Of a stretch of DNA of 64,000 nt, positions 26,400 through 35,319 are shown one piece after another. Below the pieces are notes generated by a model. It was not told the DNA's origin. It saw nothing but the letters and a program-made list of their open reading frames with translations, and ran no database searches. How positions within the stretch are numbered: the stretch's first letter is position 1; every line of letters begins with the position of its first letter. This DNA comes from Spirochaetota bacterium (GTDB taxonomy: Bacteria; Spirochaetota; Brachyspiria; Brachyspirales; JACRPF01): the NCBI GenBank assembly GCA_016214035.1, contig JACRPF010000004.1:304503-368502 (forward strand). Reading direction: 5' to 3'. Both the position numbers and the translations under genes were made by a program.

Positions 26400-26807
26400 T
26401 TATTTGGTTTTCGCGGGGGTCTTCACGGGTGCTTTCGCCGGGGCTTTGTCGTCAGTTTTCTTGACATCGTCGGCCTTAGCCGGGGTAAGATACTTTACCG
26501 CATCCTTTTTCATCGCCGCAACACAGTCTTTGCAGCAGACATAGATCTTCTTGCCCTTGTAGTCGACGAACAGTGACTTTGCGGTGACTTTGAAGTCCAT
26601 CTTCATCACCGGGCAGACGACCGTATCGCCCACTTTCGCTTCTTTCGACGTGAGCGTCTGCTCAAGTCCCTTCAATTCGGCCTTTGCAGCCATCTCGGTT
26701 TTTGCAGCCGTTGTCGCGGTTTTCGCCGCCGGCTTCGCGGTTTCAGCGGCAAATGCGGTCGTCAACGCGACAACACTTACTGCCACGAACATAAGAACTT
26801 TTTTCAT
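26400..26807 (-). CDS. Secreted YHS-like metal-binding protein
   Basis: A 135-residue exported protein: signal peptide at 1-21 (ending AFAAE), an Ala/Lys/Thr-rich linker, a YHS/TRASH-like domain (VVCPVMKMDFKVTAKS ... YKGKKIYVCCKDCVAAM) whose Cys residues could bind heavy metal, and a Lys/Pro/Ala-rich tail. AGGAGG precedes the ATG, and its own promoter and terminator flank it, so it is a single-gene unit. The short leader also contains an ACGGA/TCCGT hairpin (about 26836-26848). A metal-trafficking role in the periplasm is inferred. Confidence 0.82.
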   Translation of the reverse strand: MKKVLMFVAVSVVALTTAFAAETAKPAAKTATTAAKTEMAAKAELKGLEQTLTSKEAKVGDTVVCPVMKMDFKVTAKSLFVDYKGKKIYVCCKDCVAAMKKDAVKYLTPAKADDVKKTDDKAPAKAPVKTPAKTK

Positions 26808-26855
26808 ACATGCCTCCTGGGCAATATACTTGGTAACGGAAAATCCGTTGTGAAT

Positions 26856-26883
26856 ATCATATGTCTAGCATGAAGTATGTCAA
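26856..26883 (-). promoter_or_regulatory. Promoter of the YHS-domain gene
   Basis: Minus strand TTGACA (26883-26878), 16-bp spacer, TATGAT (26861-26856), giving a leader of about 40 nt with AGGAGG. Confidence 0.65.
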
Positions 26884-26914
26884 GCGATATATTGAAATAA
26901 CGCTGCATTTCAGT

Positions 26915-27946
26915 TCATTCTACCATCTTTACCAATGCCTGCTCAAGTACTGTCCCGCAATAGCCGCATCGATGGCACTGTTTGTCACAGGTTGTCACCC
27001 GATCGAACCAATCCTTCGGGATACGGTCATTTTCGATTATATACGGTGCAAATGCCGGACCGTAACCGGGCTCGCAGAGGTCGAGCAGATTACCGTGGAA
27101 TTTCTGTTCCGCATATGCGGCGATAACCATGCGCGGACGTGAATGCATGCGGGTTGCCAGTTTCACCACGTCGAACAGCTCTTCATACCGTACAATATCC
27201 TCGGGTCGTACCCATGAGTTCTGAAGCACCGAAACGCGATGCGATTCATCCTGCGCGAGATAATTCCAGCAGGCGTGCGGCTTGAAGTCTTTCATAACGA
27301 GTGTTTCGACGATCTCCGTCTCATGCGCCACGCAATTATCATGGAACACCTGTCCGGAGCAGAAGTTCATGCAGCCGCTGTTCGCAAGCATCACAAGCTT
27401 TTTCCCGTTCGCATCCGCCCAGGTCTTCAGCTCCGCGATAAGAGCAGGATCGCGGTTATACTCGCGTTGTATATGGAATGAATCGAAATTCTTTGCCATA
27501 TACTGCATGCCCTTGACGGTGCCGATGCGCATATTCACCGAGGCGCGGACCTCAACAGCCGGAAAATGTTTTTTCAGTATGAAAGCGACCGCCGGTGACG
27601 CCGTCGTCACAATGTCGACGCCGCCGGTGCGTTCGCTGAGATATTCAATCGTCGATCGTATCTGATTCTCAAGGTACACCGAGTACGAATGCCTGCCGTA
27701 GCAGTTGCCGTTGATGAGAAGATCAAGCTTTACACCCATCGATTTTATGGCGATAAGATCCGCTTCGAGGTCCTGCTGCGCATGCCAGTCCACCTCGCCG
27801 TGCCGTTCCGCAACCGACGACCGGCCCGTTGCGAAGTTCAGCCAGGGAAAGAACACCTCGCCGATGTGTTCGCGATAATCCGTGATGATATCGACGAACG
27901 ACTCGCCTTCATCCGACGGCAGCTGATAGCCTACTGAGAATTGCAT
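26915..27946 (-). CDS. Peptidase U32-like protein (UbiU/YhbU-related)
   Basis: A 343-residue TIM-barrel-like protein. The features of the U32 family are the central NSGCMNFCSGQVFHDNC and the Cys cluster near the end (TTCDKQCHRCGYCGTV). In UbiU/UbiV, four cysteines hold a [4Fe-4S] cluster needed for oxygen-independent ubiquinone hydroxylation; other members act in RNA hydroxylation or as collagenases. The Cys spacing here could support a cluster, but the subfamily is uncertain. The ATG follows a TATAGT -10 box by 6 nt without a Shine-Dalgarno sequence. Confidence 0.7.
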   Translation of the reverse strand: MQFSVGYQLPSDEGESFVDIITDYREHIGEVFFPWLNFATGRSSVAERHGEVDWHAQQDLEADLIAIKSMGVKLDLLINGNCYGRHSYSVYLENQIRSTIEYLSERTGGVDIVTTASPAVAFILKKHFPAVEVRASVNMRIGTVKGMQYMAKNFDSFHIQREYNRDPALIAELKTWADANGKKLVMLANSGCMNFCSGQVFHDNCVAHETEIVETLVMKDFKPHACWNYLAQDESHRVSVLQNSWVRPEDIVRYEELFDVVKLATRMHSRPRMVIAAYAEQKFHGNLLDLCEPGYGPAFAPYIIENDRIPKDWFDRVTTCDKQCHRCGYCGTVLEQALVKMVE

Positions 27947-27952
27947 ATACTT

Positions 27953-27980
27953 ACTATACTATTATTCCTGCGTGCGTCAA
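27953..27980 (-). promoter_or_regulatory. Promoter of the U32-like gene, predicting a leaderless message
   Basis: Minus strand TTGACG (27980-27975), 16-bp spacer, TATAGT (27958-27953), 6 nt before the ATG. Confidence 0.65.
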
Positions 27981-27993
27981 GCGATACTCCAGC

Positions 27994-30900
27994 TCACCGC
28001 GTGCGCTTCAGATACTCAAGATACGCCTCTATTTCTTTGCGGTATTCAGCGGGATATTTCTTCGACAACAGTGCCTCTTCAATCATCTTGACGCGGCGTA
28101 TACGCTCAAGCTCGCTAATGTCATCACCGGCACCAGCGCGCAAATCGTTCGTCGCCTGCTGCGCCTCACGCTCCCGGCTTTCCTCGTTCGATTTTTTCAA
28201 TCCTTTCTCATACGTGAGCATGCGATCGAGCAGTTTCTGCTGCCGTTGTATCAGCGCCTCGTGCTTCTTTTCATTATAGTTTTCAGCAAGCGCCTTTAAT
28301 TCTTCTTTTATCTTCGCCATTTGATCGGCCATGGCGTCAAGGTCACCGAGACCATCCTTTCCCGCCTTTCGCGTGCCGTCGCCCTCACCGCCGCTGCCGC
28401 CGCCGCGTTTTTGTTCCTTCGCCCCGTCGGCTAGCTTCTGCATCGCCTGCTGTATCATCTCCTGTTCGGCTGCAAGCTCGGAGAGATAATCGCCGAGACC
28501 TTCCATCGAGCGTTCCTTGCCGGACGACCCGAACATCGACTGCGTACGGCTGTTGATGGACTTCTGGCGTTCGGACATCGAGGACATCCCCTGTCCCGAC
28601 GACTGCTGTCCCTCATTGTTGAAGTCATTTTTCAATTTCAGGAGCGTATATATCAGGCGGTTATTTTCGTTCATGATGGTTCCCGCGGTCTGCGGCAGTA
28701 CCATCGGCGCAAAACGGTTATCGACCGAGCTGGAGAATGTATCGATAGCGTTCACCACGGCGTCAAAGCGGGCTATGAGCGCGTCGATACCGATGACCTG
28801 CCCGGAAAGCGTCTCCCGCATCTTATCCCTGAGTGCGCGGACCACCGTCTGAAAATGAGCGAGCTCCTTCGCTACGGCTACCGCGTCCTTCGTGCCTTTG
28901 CCGAAGCGGAACTGCGCCGTCTCAGCCGACAGACGCTCCAAAAGCGCCGCATAACGGATGGCCATGACATGAAGATTGAATAATGTCTCATCGATGACCG
29001 CGACCGCGGCCTGAGGTCGTTCCATGGACATCGAAGCAAGCATGGATTCCAGTTCGGTTGCCGCGCGATCAAGAGACCGTGCCATATCGTTCATCGCCGA
29101 TTTCCGGTTTTCTTTCATCGTCTGCGACATGCGGTTGGCGAGCGATGCGACCGCTTCCTTTTTGAGGATATCCGCGACGGCATCTTTTTTCTCGGGCGAC
29201 AATCCGAAGGTGTTTTCCAGCACACCGTTCACCACGTCCTTCAGCCGCTGCTCGAGCACGGCCTGCTCCTGCATCTGCGATGCGGTGGGCGGCGCCTCCC
29301 GCATCGACGCGGCGAGCGCCTGTTCACGGACGGCGATATCGCGCATTTCCTTGGCGAGAAAGCTCACGCGTTCAAGGTCTTTGAGGCTTTTAAGCATCGC
29401 CAGCAGATTGTCTATTTTTTTCGCGAACGTCTCGGCGTTCATCGCGGCGGCCTGTGCGTTCTTTGATTTTTCATTGCCGGGAACTTCCCGCATCATCGAT
29501 TCGAAATTCTTCTGGAGTGCGGCAAGCGTTTCCTTCTGGAGGCCCTTCAGCGCCTCGCGCACCTCTTTGAGCTTCTCGATGACCTCGGTGCTCATGAGCT
29601 TGTTCACTTCAGCTTCGCGTATCGTGCGCGACATTTCTTCGGTGAGCGACGACAGCTTCTTCTGCATCATCTCCGTTTCATGTTTCATCGATTCAACCGC
29701 GCGCTCGCGGCTTTCCTGTTTCACTTTATCACCCAGTGCTTCCTTCCGCTGCGCGTCGCGGGCAAGCGCCTTCGTGCCTTCCGTGAGCGATTTGCCCTGC
29801 TCGCTCATATCCGACAATGCCGCGGCGGTCTGCTCCTGCTTTTTATTCATGGCAAGAAACATCTCCGCCATGCTCGGAATACTGATGGTATATTCCTCAG
29901 TCACTCCCGTCTGCGAAGCTCCGTCCATCGCCTCAAGACGCCAGATGATGCGGTACCCCGGATGCGGATTGAGCAGACGGCAGTCGAATTCATAGACACC
30001 GGCAAGTGTTTTGTCATTCCCTTCGGCGATGAGAAATTCATTTGTGCGGTGCACCGCAGATTTATTCGCATCGAACACTTTTGCTGTCAGCATAAGCCGC
30101 CTGATGCCGTAATCGTCGTCGGCGCGATAGCTTATCCGCAGCGGGCGCGGACGTTCCATGGTGATATCGCCGCGGGGACTGATGACCTCCACCGACGGGC
30201 GTTCATCTCGGAGCACCGAAATACGGTACACCGGCGTTGCCTCATTGGTGAAGCCGTACTCATCGACAAGCGTAAAGCGATATTCCATATCATTGGTCAC
30301 GGTGAAAAACGCGTTTACCGACGACCCGCGAACCTGCGCCTGAATATTATTGGTCGTACTGCCGCGATATACCGAGACAAGCGCTTCTGTAATCCTGTTG
30401 TTCGCCTCACCGGATATTATCACACCGCTTCCGGAAAGCACTTCGGCATTGCCGTTATTATAGGTAAGCGCCGGTGAACGTGTGTGCGACGGCGGTTTTA
30501 CGGTAACATGTATGGCTCTGAAAAACGAGGGATCCGTCACCGCGATGACGCGTTCGGGAAGCCTGACGACATTCTTTCCGTTATAGGCGACCACGCGGAA
30601 TTTGTAATCAGCCTCTATATTGCTCGCGCTGTAACCCCAGACATTTCCGGCCGCCGGGAGCGCATACGTTTTTTTGTTGTGCGATATCTCCACGCGTTCA
30701 GCATCTGCCGCATGTACCGAGATAGTCGCGGCGGAATACCGCTGCACCGCACGCGGATGTTCTACCGAAACCGCAAGCGCGGGTGCTGCATACCAGGGAA
30801 GCGCACGCGCATAGCGCATTATCGAATGCATGTTCCAGGGGATAAAGACCAGGACCGATACCAGCGCCGCTCCGCCTGCGATTGCGGCAAACCGATATAC

Positions 30901-31338
30901 CGCCGATGAACCTGAAGGCGTTTTGAGAGTCATGTCGGCCAGACGCCTGTCGGCATTTTCAAGAAAATATGTCTGCGTTTCCGAACGTTCCGGCAACGAG
31001 ACAAACTCAAAATAGGTCTGCAGTAAAAATCCGAAATCCTGCTCCGCATCGAGTGCCGTGACGGCCGCAGTGAACGAAAGGACCTGTTTGCGAAACCCAT
31101 GAATACAATACACCGCGCCGGCGACACATGCCGCCGCTGCCGCGCCGATGAGCACATACAGATGCCAGATGCTGACGCCCATGAGGCGATCATAGACGAG
31201 CAGCAACGGAACCGCTGCGGCGAGTGCGCCTGACGCAACGAACAACGAACGTGCTATATGGCGATTACGCCGCCGGAAACGGTATGCATCGATGCGTGCA
31301 CGGAGTGTACTGTATGATCGCAGTTCTGACATTTGCAT
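27994..31338 (-). CDS. Very large two-helix membrane protein with long coiled coils (DUF4175-like)
   Basis: About 1,114 residues. Two transmembrane helices lie near the N-terminus (LFVASGALAAAVPLLLVY and LYVLIGAAAAACVAGAVY), a third hydrophobic segment follows at about 145-165, then beta-rich Ig-like domains (about 170-480), and a long helical region rich in Met, Glu, Lys and Arg (about 490-1,100) with a Gly-rich insert (KRGGGSGGEGDG). The layout resembles DUF4175-type proteins of other diderms; function unknown, probably spanning the inner membrane. Two starts are possible, 31338 (MQM) and 31332 (second Met); a TTGCGC-17-TATAGT promoter close upstream favours the latter. Confidence 0.75.
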   Translation of the reverse strand: MQMSELRSYSTLRARIDAYRFRRRNRHIARSLFVASGALAAAVPLLLVYDRLMGVSIWHLYVLIGAAAAACVAGAVYCIHGFRKQVLSFTAAVTALDAEQDFGFLLQTYFEFVSLPERSETQTYFLENADRRLADMTLKTPSGSSAVYRFAAIAGGAALVSVLVFIPWNMHSIMRYARALPWYAAPALAVSVEHPRAVQRYSAATISVHAADAERVEISHNKKTYALPAAGNVWGYSASNIEADYKFRVVAYNGKNVVRLPERVIAVTDPSFFRAIHVTVKPPSHTRSPALTYNNGNAEVLSGSGVIISGEANNRITEALVSVYRGSTTNNIQAQVRGSSVNAFFTVTNDMEYRFTLVDEYGFTNEATPVYRISVLRDERPSVEVISPRGDITMERPRPLRISYRADDDYGIRRLMLTAKVFDANKSAVHRTNEFLIAEGNDKTLAGVYEFDCRLLNPHPGYRIIWRLEAMDGASQTGVTEEYTISIPSMAEMFLAMNKKQEQTAAALSDMSEQGKSLTEGTKALARDAQRKEALGDKVKQESRERAVESMKHETEMMQKKLSSLTEEMSRTIREAEVNKLMSTEVIEKLKEVREALKGLQKETLAALQKNFESMMREVPGNEKSKNAQAAAMNAETFAKKIDNLLAMLKSLKDLERVSFLAKEMRDIAVREQALAASMREAPPTASQMQEQAVLEQRLKDVVNGVLENTFGLSPEKKDAVADILKKEAVASLANRMSQTMKENRKSAMNDMARSLDRAATELESMLASMSMERPQAAVAVIDETLFNLHVMAIRYAALLERLSAETAQFRFGKGTKDAVAVAKELAHFQTVVRALRDKMRETLSGQVIGIDALIARFDAVVNAIDTFSSSVDNRFAPMVLPQTAGTIMNENNRLIYTLLKLKNDFNNEGQQSSGQGMSSMSERQKSINSRTQSMFGSSGKERSMEGLGDYLSELAAEQEMIQQAMQKLADGAKEQKRGGGSGGEGDGTRKAGKDGLGDLDAMADQMAKIKEELKALAENYNEKKHEALIQRQQKLLDRMLTYEKGLKKSNEESREREAQQATNDLRAGAGDDISELERIRRVKMIEEALLSKKYPAEYRKEIEAYLEYLKRTR

Positions 31339-31375
31339 ATAACTATACCACACAAACGCATCATGCGCAAACCGG

Positions 31376-32368
31376 CTACCGGCGTCTGACGGAATCGCCC
31401 GGAGCATATTCCGGCGCTACGATCTCCCGGATAGTACCGCCGTCTTTTATGTTCCCGAGGAGGCGCGATGCCGCTGTCGTATAGACACGCTTCAGCGACA
31501 GGTCGATGCTCGCGAGTCTGCACGGCAGCGTAGCCGTGAACGGAAGATTATCATACCCGATGAGCGATACGTCGCCGGGTATGTCTATTTTCGCTTCGGC
31601 AAGCGCCTGAACGACACCGATAGCGGTAAGATCGTTGACAATGAAAACGCAGTCGATATCGCCGCGCCGGATAGCGGGAGCCAGCCCGCGTCCGGATTCA
31701 TATCCGCCCTTGATGCCGAGCAAACCGTTTATCATTACCGGCTCGCGCTCCCATTGAGACCGGAAGCCGTTCCAGCGGTCGCGGCATACCGGAACATGTT
31801 CCAGCTCACCGGTGATATGCGCGGGTTTGCGATGTCCGCTGCCGATGAACGCCTTTGCGGCTGCCGCTCCGCCCGCATACTCGTCTACAAAAACGGCATT
31901 GAACTCCGGAGCGACCGTACGATAACATGCCACATAGGGAATGCCGGTATCGCACACGCGCGCGACCTCAGCATCAGCAAGCGAATGACAGATGATGCCG
32001 TCACAAAGCCCGCGCTCTTTAATCGCACGTATGTCTTCACCGGATGCGAACGAATGCAGATTGAGCTGATACATGGAGCTATCGATGACAGACTTCACCG
32101 CTTTGATCACATCGGCATACAGCCAGTTGTAATACCGTTCATCGGGCGACGGGTTCTCGATGCGCCGCTCGAGAAGCATAATGGTGCCGGTGGCATTGCG
32201 CCTGAGCGCGCTTGCGTTCTTGTTGGGGACATAACCGAACCGTTTCGCTGCCGCATACACGCGCTCGCGTTTGTCGGCTGAAACAGAATCCGGGTCGTTA
32301 TATACCCGCGAAACCGTGGCGGTGCTTACGCCCGCTTTTTTTGCGATCTCATCCCGTGTCGTCGGCAT
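31376..32368 (-). CDS. LacI-family transcriptional repressor
   Basis: A 330-residue regulator: N-terminal helix-turn-helix (TRDEIAKKAGVSTATVSRVYND) with hinge helix (NASALRR), then the periplasmic-binding-protein-like sensor domain (GSGHRKPAHITG, INDLTAIGV-type segment IVNDLTAIGVVQAL, DVSLIGYDNLPF). ATG 32368 directly precedes the domain. It lies 21 bp after the URO-D-like gene in the same direction, and the perfect palindrome at 33483-33506 is its probable operator. A weak promoter, TTGAAC-15-TATACG (32403-32377), ends 8 nt before the ATG. Confidence 0.92.
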   Translation of the reverse strand: MPTTRDEIAKKAGVSTATVSRVYNDPDSVSADKRERVYAAAKRFGYVPNKNASALRRNATGTIMLLERRIENPSPDERYYNWLYADVIKAVKSVIDSSMYQLNLHSFASGEDIRAIKERGLCDGIICHSLADAEVARVCDTGIPYVACYRTVAPEFNAVFVDEYAGGAAAAKAFIGSGHRKPAHITGELEHVPVCRDRWNGFRSQWEREPVMINGLLGIKGGYESGRGLAPAIRRGDIDCVFIVNDLTAIGVVQALAEAKIDIPGDVSLIGYDNLPFTATLPCRLASIDLSLKRVYTTAASRLLGNIKDGGTIREIVAPEYAPGDSVRRR

Positions 32369-32389
32369 GGTTACAGCGTATAACAATTA

Positions 32390-33466
32390 TCAATTCTGTT
32401 CAAGCCACTTTAAAAGCGCATCGGCCTCTTCACGTGTCTTTATCCCATACGGGCAATAGACGACACCTTCATGCTTGAGTTCACGATGATACATCTTGAT
32501 GACATCGGCATTTCCCCAGAGCTGCAGTCCCTTCCCCGCCTTCTGGACTTTCTTCAGAACGTCAAGCCATTCATGCTGATCCGGCTGTCCCGCGCCGGGC
32601 ACCCATTGTATCGCGTCGAGTTTTTTGATGGCAAGCAGGCTGTCGAGGTGCGGTAATGCCCCCGGACCGTCCAGATGATATATCGTATGGTCAAGAAAAT
32701 TCGCCTCTTCCTCTATTGCGGGAATGATATACTCATTCGCAATATCCGGCGATGTCATGCAGATGAAATCGCATTGTATGGTAGCGTAACGCTGTTCACA
32801 GTAGAACGGAATCCAGCATGACGTACCGGTATCCGCCATGCCGCCGGCATCATATAATCCGTCATACACGGGCTTATACATGGCACGGACCGCCTTCATC
32901 GCTTTCGCGATAAGTTCCGGATAATCATAAAAGTCCATACACAGTTTTTCGGGATTGCGCAGTGCCGAAAGCGTATCGCCGTTCGAATGCAGATCGCATA
33001 CACCTACGATATATTTTCCTTTGCCGCGCTCACGAAGCATCCTGCTGTAAGTAATAAGGCTCTGCCAGGTCTCATTCGATGTATCGAGCTTCATGTCCGG
33101 TATGAATGACGCCCAGTCATCAACGATAGGCTCAACCCAATTGGTGCTCGGGCTGTCCTTTGAAAACTGAAGTTTCGCTCCGAGCAGCGCAGCGAATTGA
33201 TCCGGCCCGTGGTCCGGTGAAAAACGGGGTATCGATTCACCGAGAAACAGCGTATTGTCAGCCCACCAGTCAAGATATGCAAGCTGATCTTCGTATGTTT
33301 TCATGCACGCATTGTAATAATGACGGTTCACTCCGGCGGGTTTTCCGGCACCGGGTTTCTGAATATCGATGATAACCGGCGGGCGTTTATACACTTCACC
33401 AGCCCAGAAATGCCGCCAGCGGGTCAACGTTTCATCCATGTTCTCTTTTGTTCTTAGTGTAAGCAT
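32390..33466 (-). CDS. Uroporphyrinogen decarboxylase-like (URO-D superfamily) protein
   Basis: A 358-residue URO-D/MtaA-fold protein. The barrel is seen in its conserved end segments (HLDGPGALPHLDSLLAIKKL, IQWVPGAGQPDQHEW, and the closing VYCPYGIKTREEADALLKWL). The URO-D family includes haem enzymes and corrinoid methyltransferases; members found beside sugar regulators in polysaccharide-degrading bacteria have no proven role. Here a LacI gene follows and a LacI-type palindrome overlaps its promoter, so a catabolic role is inferred rather than haem synthesis. GAGGAG precedes the ATG. Confidence 0.75.
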   Translation of the reverse strand: MLTLRTKENMDETLTRWRHFWAGEVYKRPPVIIDIQKPGAGKPAGVNRHYYNACMKTYEDQLAYLDWWADNTLFLGESIPRFSPDHGPDQFAALLGAKLQFSKDSPSTNWVEPIVDDWASFIPDMKLDTSNETWQSLITYSRMLRERGKGKYIVGVCDLHSNGDTLSALRNPEKLCMDFYDYPELIAKAMKAVRAMYKPVYDGLYDAGGMADTGTSCWIPFYCEQRYATIQCDFICMTSPDIANEYIIPAIEEEANFLDHTIYHLDGPGALPHLDSLLAIKKLDAIQWVPGAGQPDQHEWLDVLKKVQKAGKGLQLWGNADVIKMYHRELKHEGVVYCPYGIKTREEADALLKWLEQN

Positions 33467-33482
33467 GGTCGCTCCTCAATAG

Positions 33483-33506
33483 TATTATGTACACGTGTAC
33501 ATAATA
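33483..33506. promoter_or_regulatory. Perfect 24-bp palindromic operator for the adjacent LacI protein
   Basis: The half-site TATTATGTACAC is followed by its exact reverse complement. It overlaps the -10 box (33508-33503) and the predicted transcription start of the URO-D-like gene, the classic place for repression. CG at the centre is typical of LacI-family operators. Confidence 0.8.
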
Positions 33507-33530
33507 TACGCGTTTTATCGGAATAGTCAA
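33503..33530 (-). promoter_or_regulatory. Promoter of the URO-D-like / lacI operon
   Basis: Minus strand TTGACT (33530-33525), 16-bp spacer, TATATT (33508-33503); overlapped by the palindromic operator. Confidence 0.65.
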
Positions 33531-33563
33531 GCGGAAAACGGAAAAAGTTCGCTTTCATTTTTA

Positions 33564-33591
33564 TTGACAATTCAGCTTTTCACATTATACT
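33564..33591 (+). promoter_or_regulatory. Promoter of the FecR-NfeD operon, predicting a leaderless message
   Basis: TTGACA (33564-33569), 16-bp spacer, TATACT (33586-33591), 6 nt before the ATG at 33598. Confidence 0.7.
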
Positions 33592-33597
33592 TATTTC

Positions 33598-34275
33598 ATG
33601 AAATATACACTTCTCTTCATCGTTTTTACGGTATTTTCGGCCGGTTTATCGGCTCTCGAGAATGCCGCCAAGATCATCCGTGTTGAAGGAACAGCCGAAG
33701 TTCTCCATCACAAGCACACCTCATGGGAAGTCTGTGAGAAGAACGGTCTTATTGTGGAAGGTGAACGCATCCGCACCGCGTACCGGAGCAATATCGATAT
33801 AGAACTTCCCGACGGCAGCATACTGAAACTCGGCGAAGCCACCGTAGTTACGCTCGGGATGGTGCAGCTCGGCAACAAAAGCCGCTTTAACCTCTTCGCA
33901 GGTAAAATCATATCCCGCGTAAAAAAACTCACGGCGGCGGAATCATCATTTCAGATTACCACACCGACGGCAGTTGCGGCGGTCCGCGGCACCGAATTCG
34001 GCATGTCATTCGATCCGTCATCCCGGGAGAACAAAGTCGCCGTTTTTGAGGGAAGTGTTGCCGTAAGCGTGAACACCAACGAAGTAACCAACGCCGCTCC
34101 GTCAGCAAAACCCGTCATCATCAACAGAAATGAGACGATTACGTTTAAGAACGCGGAAGTACCCGCTACCGCATCGATATACAACCCGGTCAAAGAAGGC
34201 GAACAATGGAATTTCCGGGTCTACGACAAACGCAAGAACGACGGTATTAATATTGACCGGAACAAAAAATGGTAA
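33598..34275 (+). CDS. Secreted FecR-domain protein
   Basis: A 225-residue exported protein with a signal peptide (about 1-20, ending GLSALE) and a FecR beta domain (about 25-175): AKIIRVEGTAEVLHHK, then IELPDGSILKLGEATVV, and TPTAVAAVRGTEFGM, the family's strongest motif. It lacks the anti-sigma N-terminus of true FecR, as do many spirochaete FecR-domain proteins thought to bind peptidoglycan or be structural. The stop overlaps the next gene's ATG. There is no Shine-Dalgarno sequence, and the -10 box lies 6 nt upstream. Confidence 0.85.
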   Translation: MKYTLLFIVFTVFSAGLSALENAAKIIRVEGTAEVLHHKHTSWEVCEKNGLIVEGERIRTAYRSNIDIELPDGSILKLGEATVVTLGMVQLGNKSRFNLFAGKIISRVKKLTAAESSFQITTPTAVAAVRGTEFGMSFDPSSRENKVAVFEGSVAVSVNTNEVTNAAPSAKPVIINRNETITFKNAEVPATASIYNPVKEGEQWNFRVYDKRKNDGINIDRNKKW

Positions 34276-35312
34276 GCCGCATTATCGCCATCGCCGCACT
34301 GCTCGCGGCGTCGTTAATCGGCGAGACGACGAATGCCGTTTCTGAATTCGGTTATCGTTATGTATTCCCGCAATCATCCTATGTAGCCCGCTGTCCGCGC
34401 ACGTACTCGAATTGTTCCGTCACCGTGTATAAAGGCGAATATCCCCTCGTCAACCGCGAGGTGCGTTTCACCTCGCTCGACCCGTCGCTGCTCAGATTCA
34501 AGACCGGCGCCTCGATGATCGTACGCACCGACAACCGCGGCACGGCGCATGCCGTCTATACCGCAGTAGATGCGGGAAGCACACGCGTGATAGCCGAAGT
34601 ACTCTCGCCGAAAGGCGATGAGATCGCCGCGAGAGGCATTGTGCCCGTCACCTGTTATTCAATACGATCGCTCGCTCTCGGCTCAACGCTTCTGCACCTT
34701 TTCGTCATCACCGTGACGGCGTTTCTCATCGTATTCTTTAAGCGCACCGAACGCGGCGTGGAACGCACCACGAATTCGCTGATCGGCATGGCAACGCTGT
34801 TCGGCTTTAATCTCATCGTGAAACGCATCGTGCTCTTACCGGTCGTCTCGTTCATCGGCATTGTCATCGTATTCCTGATAATGCTGCCGCAGACCACACT
34901 GCTTGCCACCGTATTCCTGGTATTGCTTGCGCTCACTTCATTCACCATACCCCGCGACCGCGGCTATGGGTTTCTCTTCATGTTTTTCGCGCTGATCGGC
35001 ATCACCTGGTATTTCAGAAATACCGTCATCCCGCTCATGCCCGCATTCGCCAATGCCCCGCACGCGCTTTCGGCGTGGTGGTTCACCGCGATACTGTTCC
35101 TCATCTTCACCGTATTCTTCAACGGGAACTTTTTCCCGCTGCTCATACTCACCTTCTACGCAACATTCGTTTCGCTCCCGATGGGTTCCGTTATCAGCTC
35201 GCTCGCAGGCATATTTGCGGCCGATATGATATATGTAGTAAAAACACACTATAAAATAAATTCCTGGATATTCTTCCGCATCAATTTTCTCCGCATCAAG
35301 GACAAGGAGTGA
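34269..35312 (+). CDS. Polytopic membrane protein with N-terminal Ig-like domain
   Basis: A 347-residue protein: signal peptide (about 1-18), an Ig/Big-1-like domain (about 25-125; VYKGEYPLVNREVRFTSLDP, RTDNRGTAHAVYTA), then about seven transmembrane helices from residue 140 on (e.g. LLHLFVITVTAFLIVFF, TLLATVFLVLLALTSF) and a basic tail (RINFLRIKDKE). Overlaps the FecR gene and is 7 bp before the NfeD gene, so the three probably work together in the envelope. Family not recognised. Confidence 0.7.
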   Translation: MVSRIIAIAALLAASLIGETTNAVSEFGYRYVFPQSSYVARCPRTYSNCSVTVYKGEYPLVNREVRFTSLDPSLLRFKTGASMIVRTDNRGTAHAVYTAVDAGSTRVIAEVLSPKGDEIAARGIVPVTCYSIRSLALGSTLLHLFVITVTAFLIVFFKRTERGVERTTNSLIGMATLFGFNLIVKRIVLLPVVSFIGIVIVFLIMLPQTTLLATVFLVLLALTSFTIPRDRGYGFLFMFFALIGITWYFRNTVIPLMPAFANAPHALSAWWFTAILFLIFTVFFNGNFFPLLILTFYATFVSLPMGSVISSLAGIFAADMIYVVKTHYKINSWIFFRINFLRIKDKE

Positions 35313-35319
35313 CCGCTTC

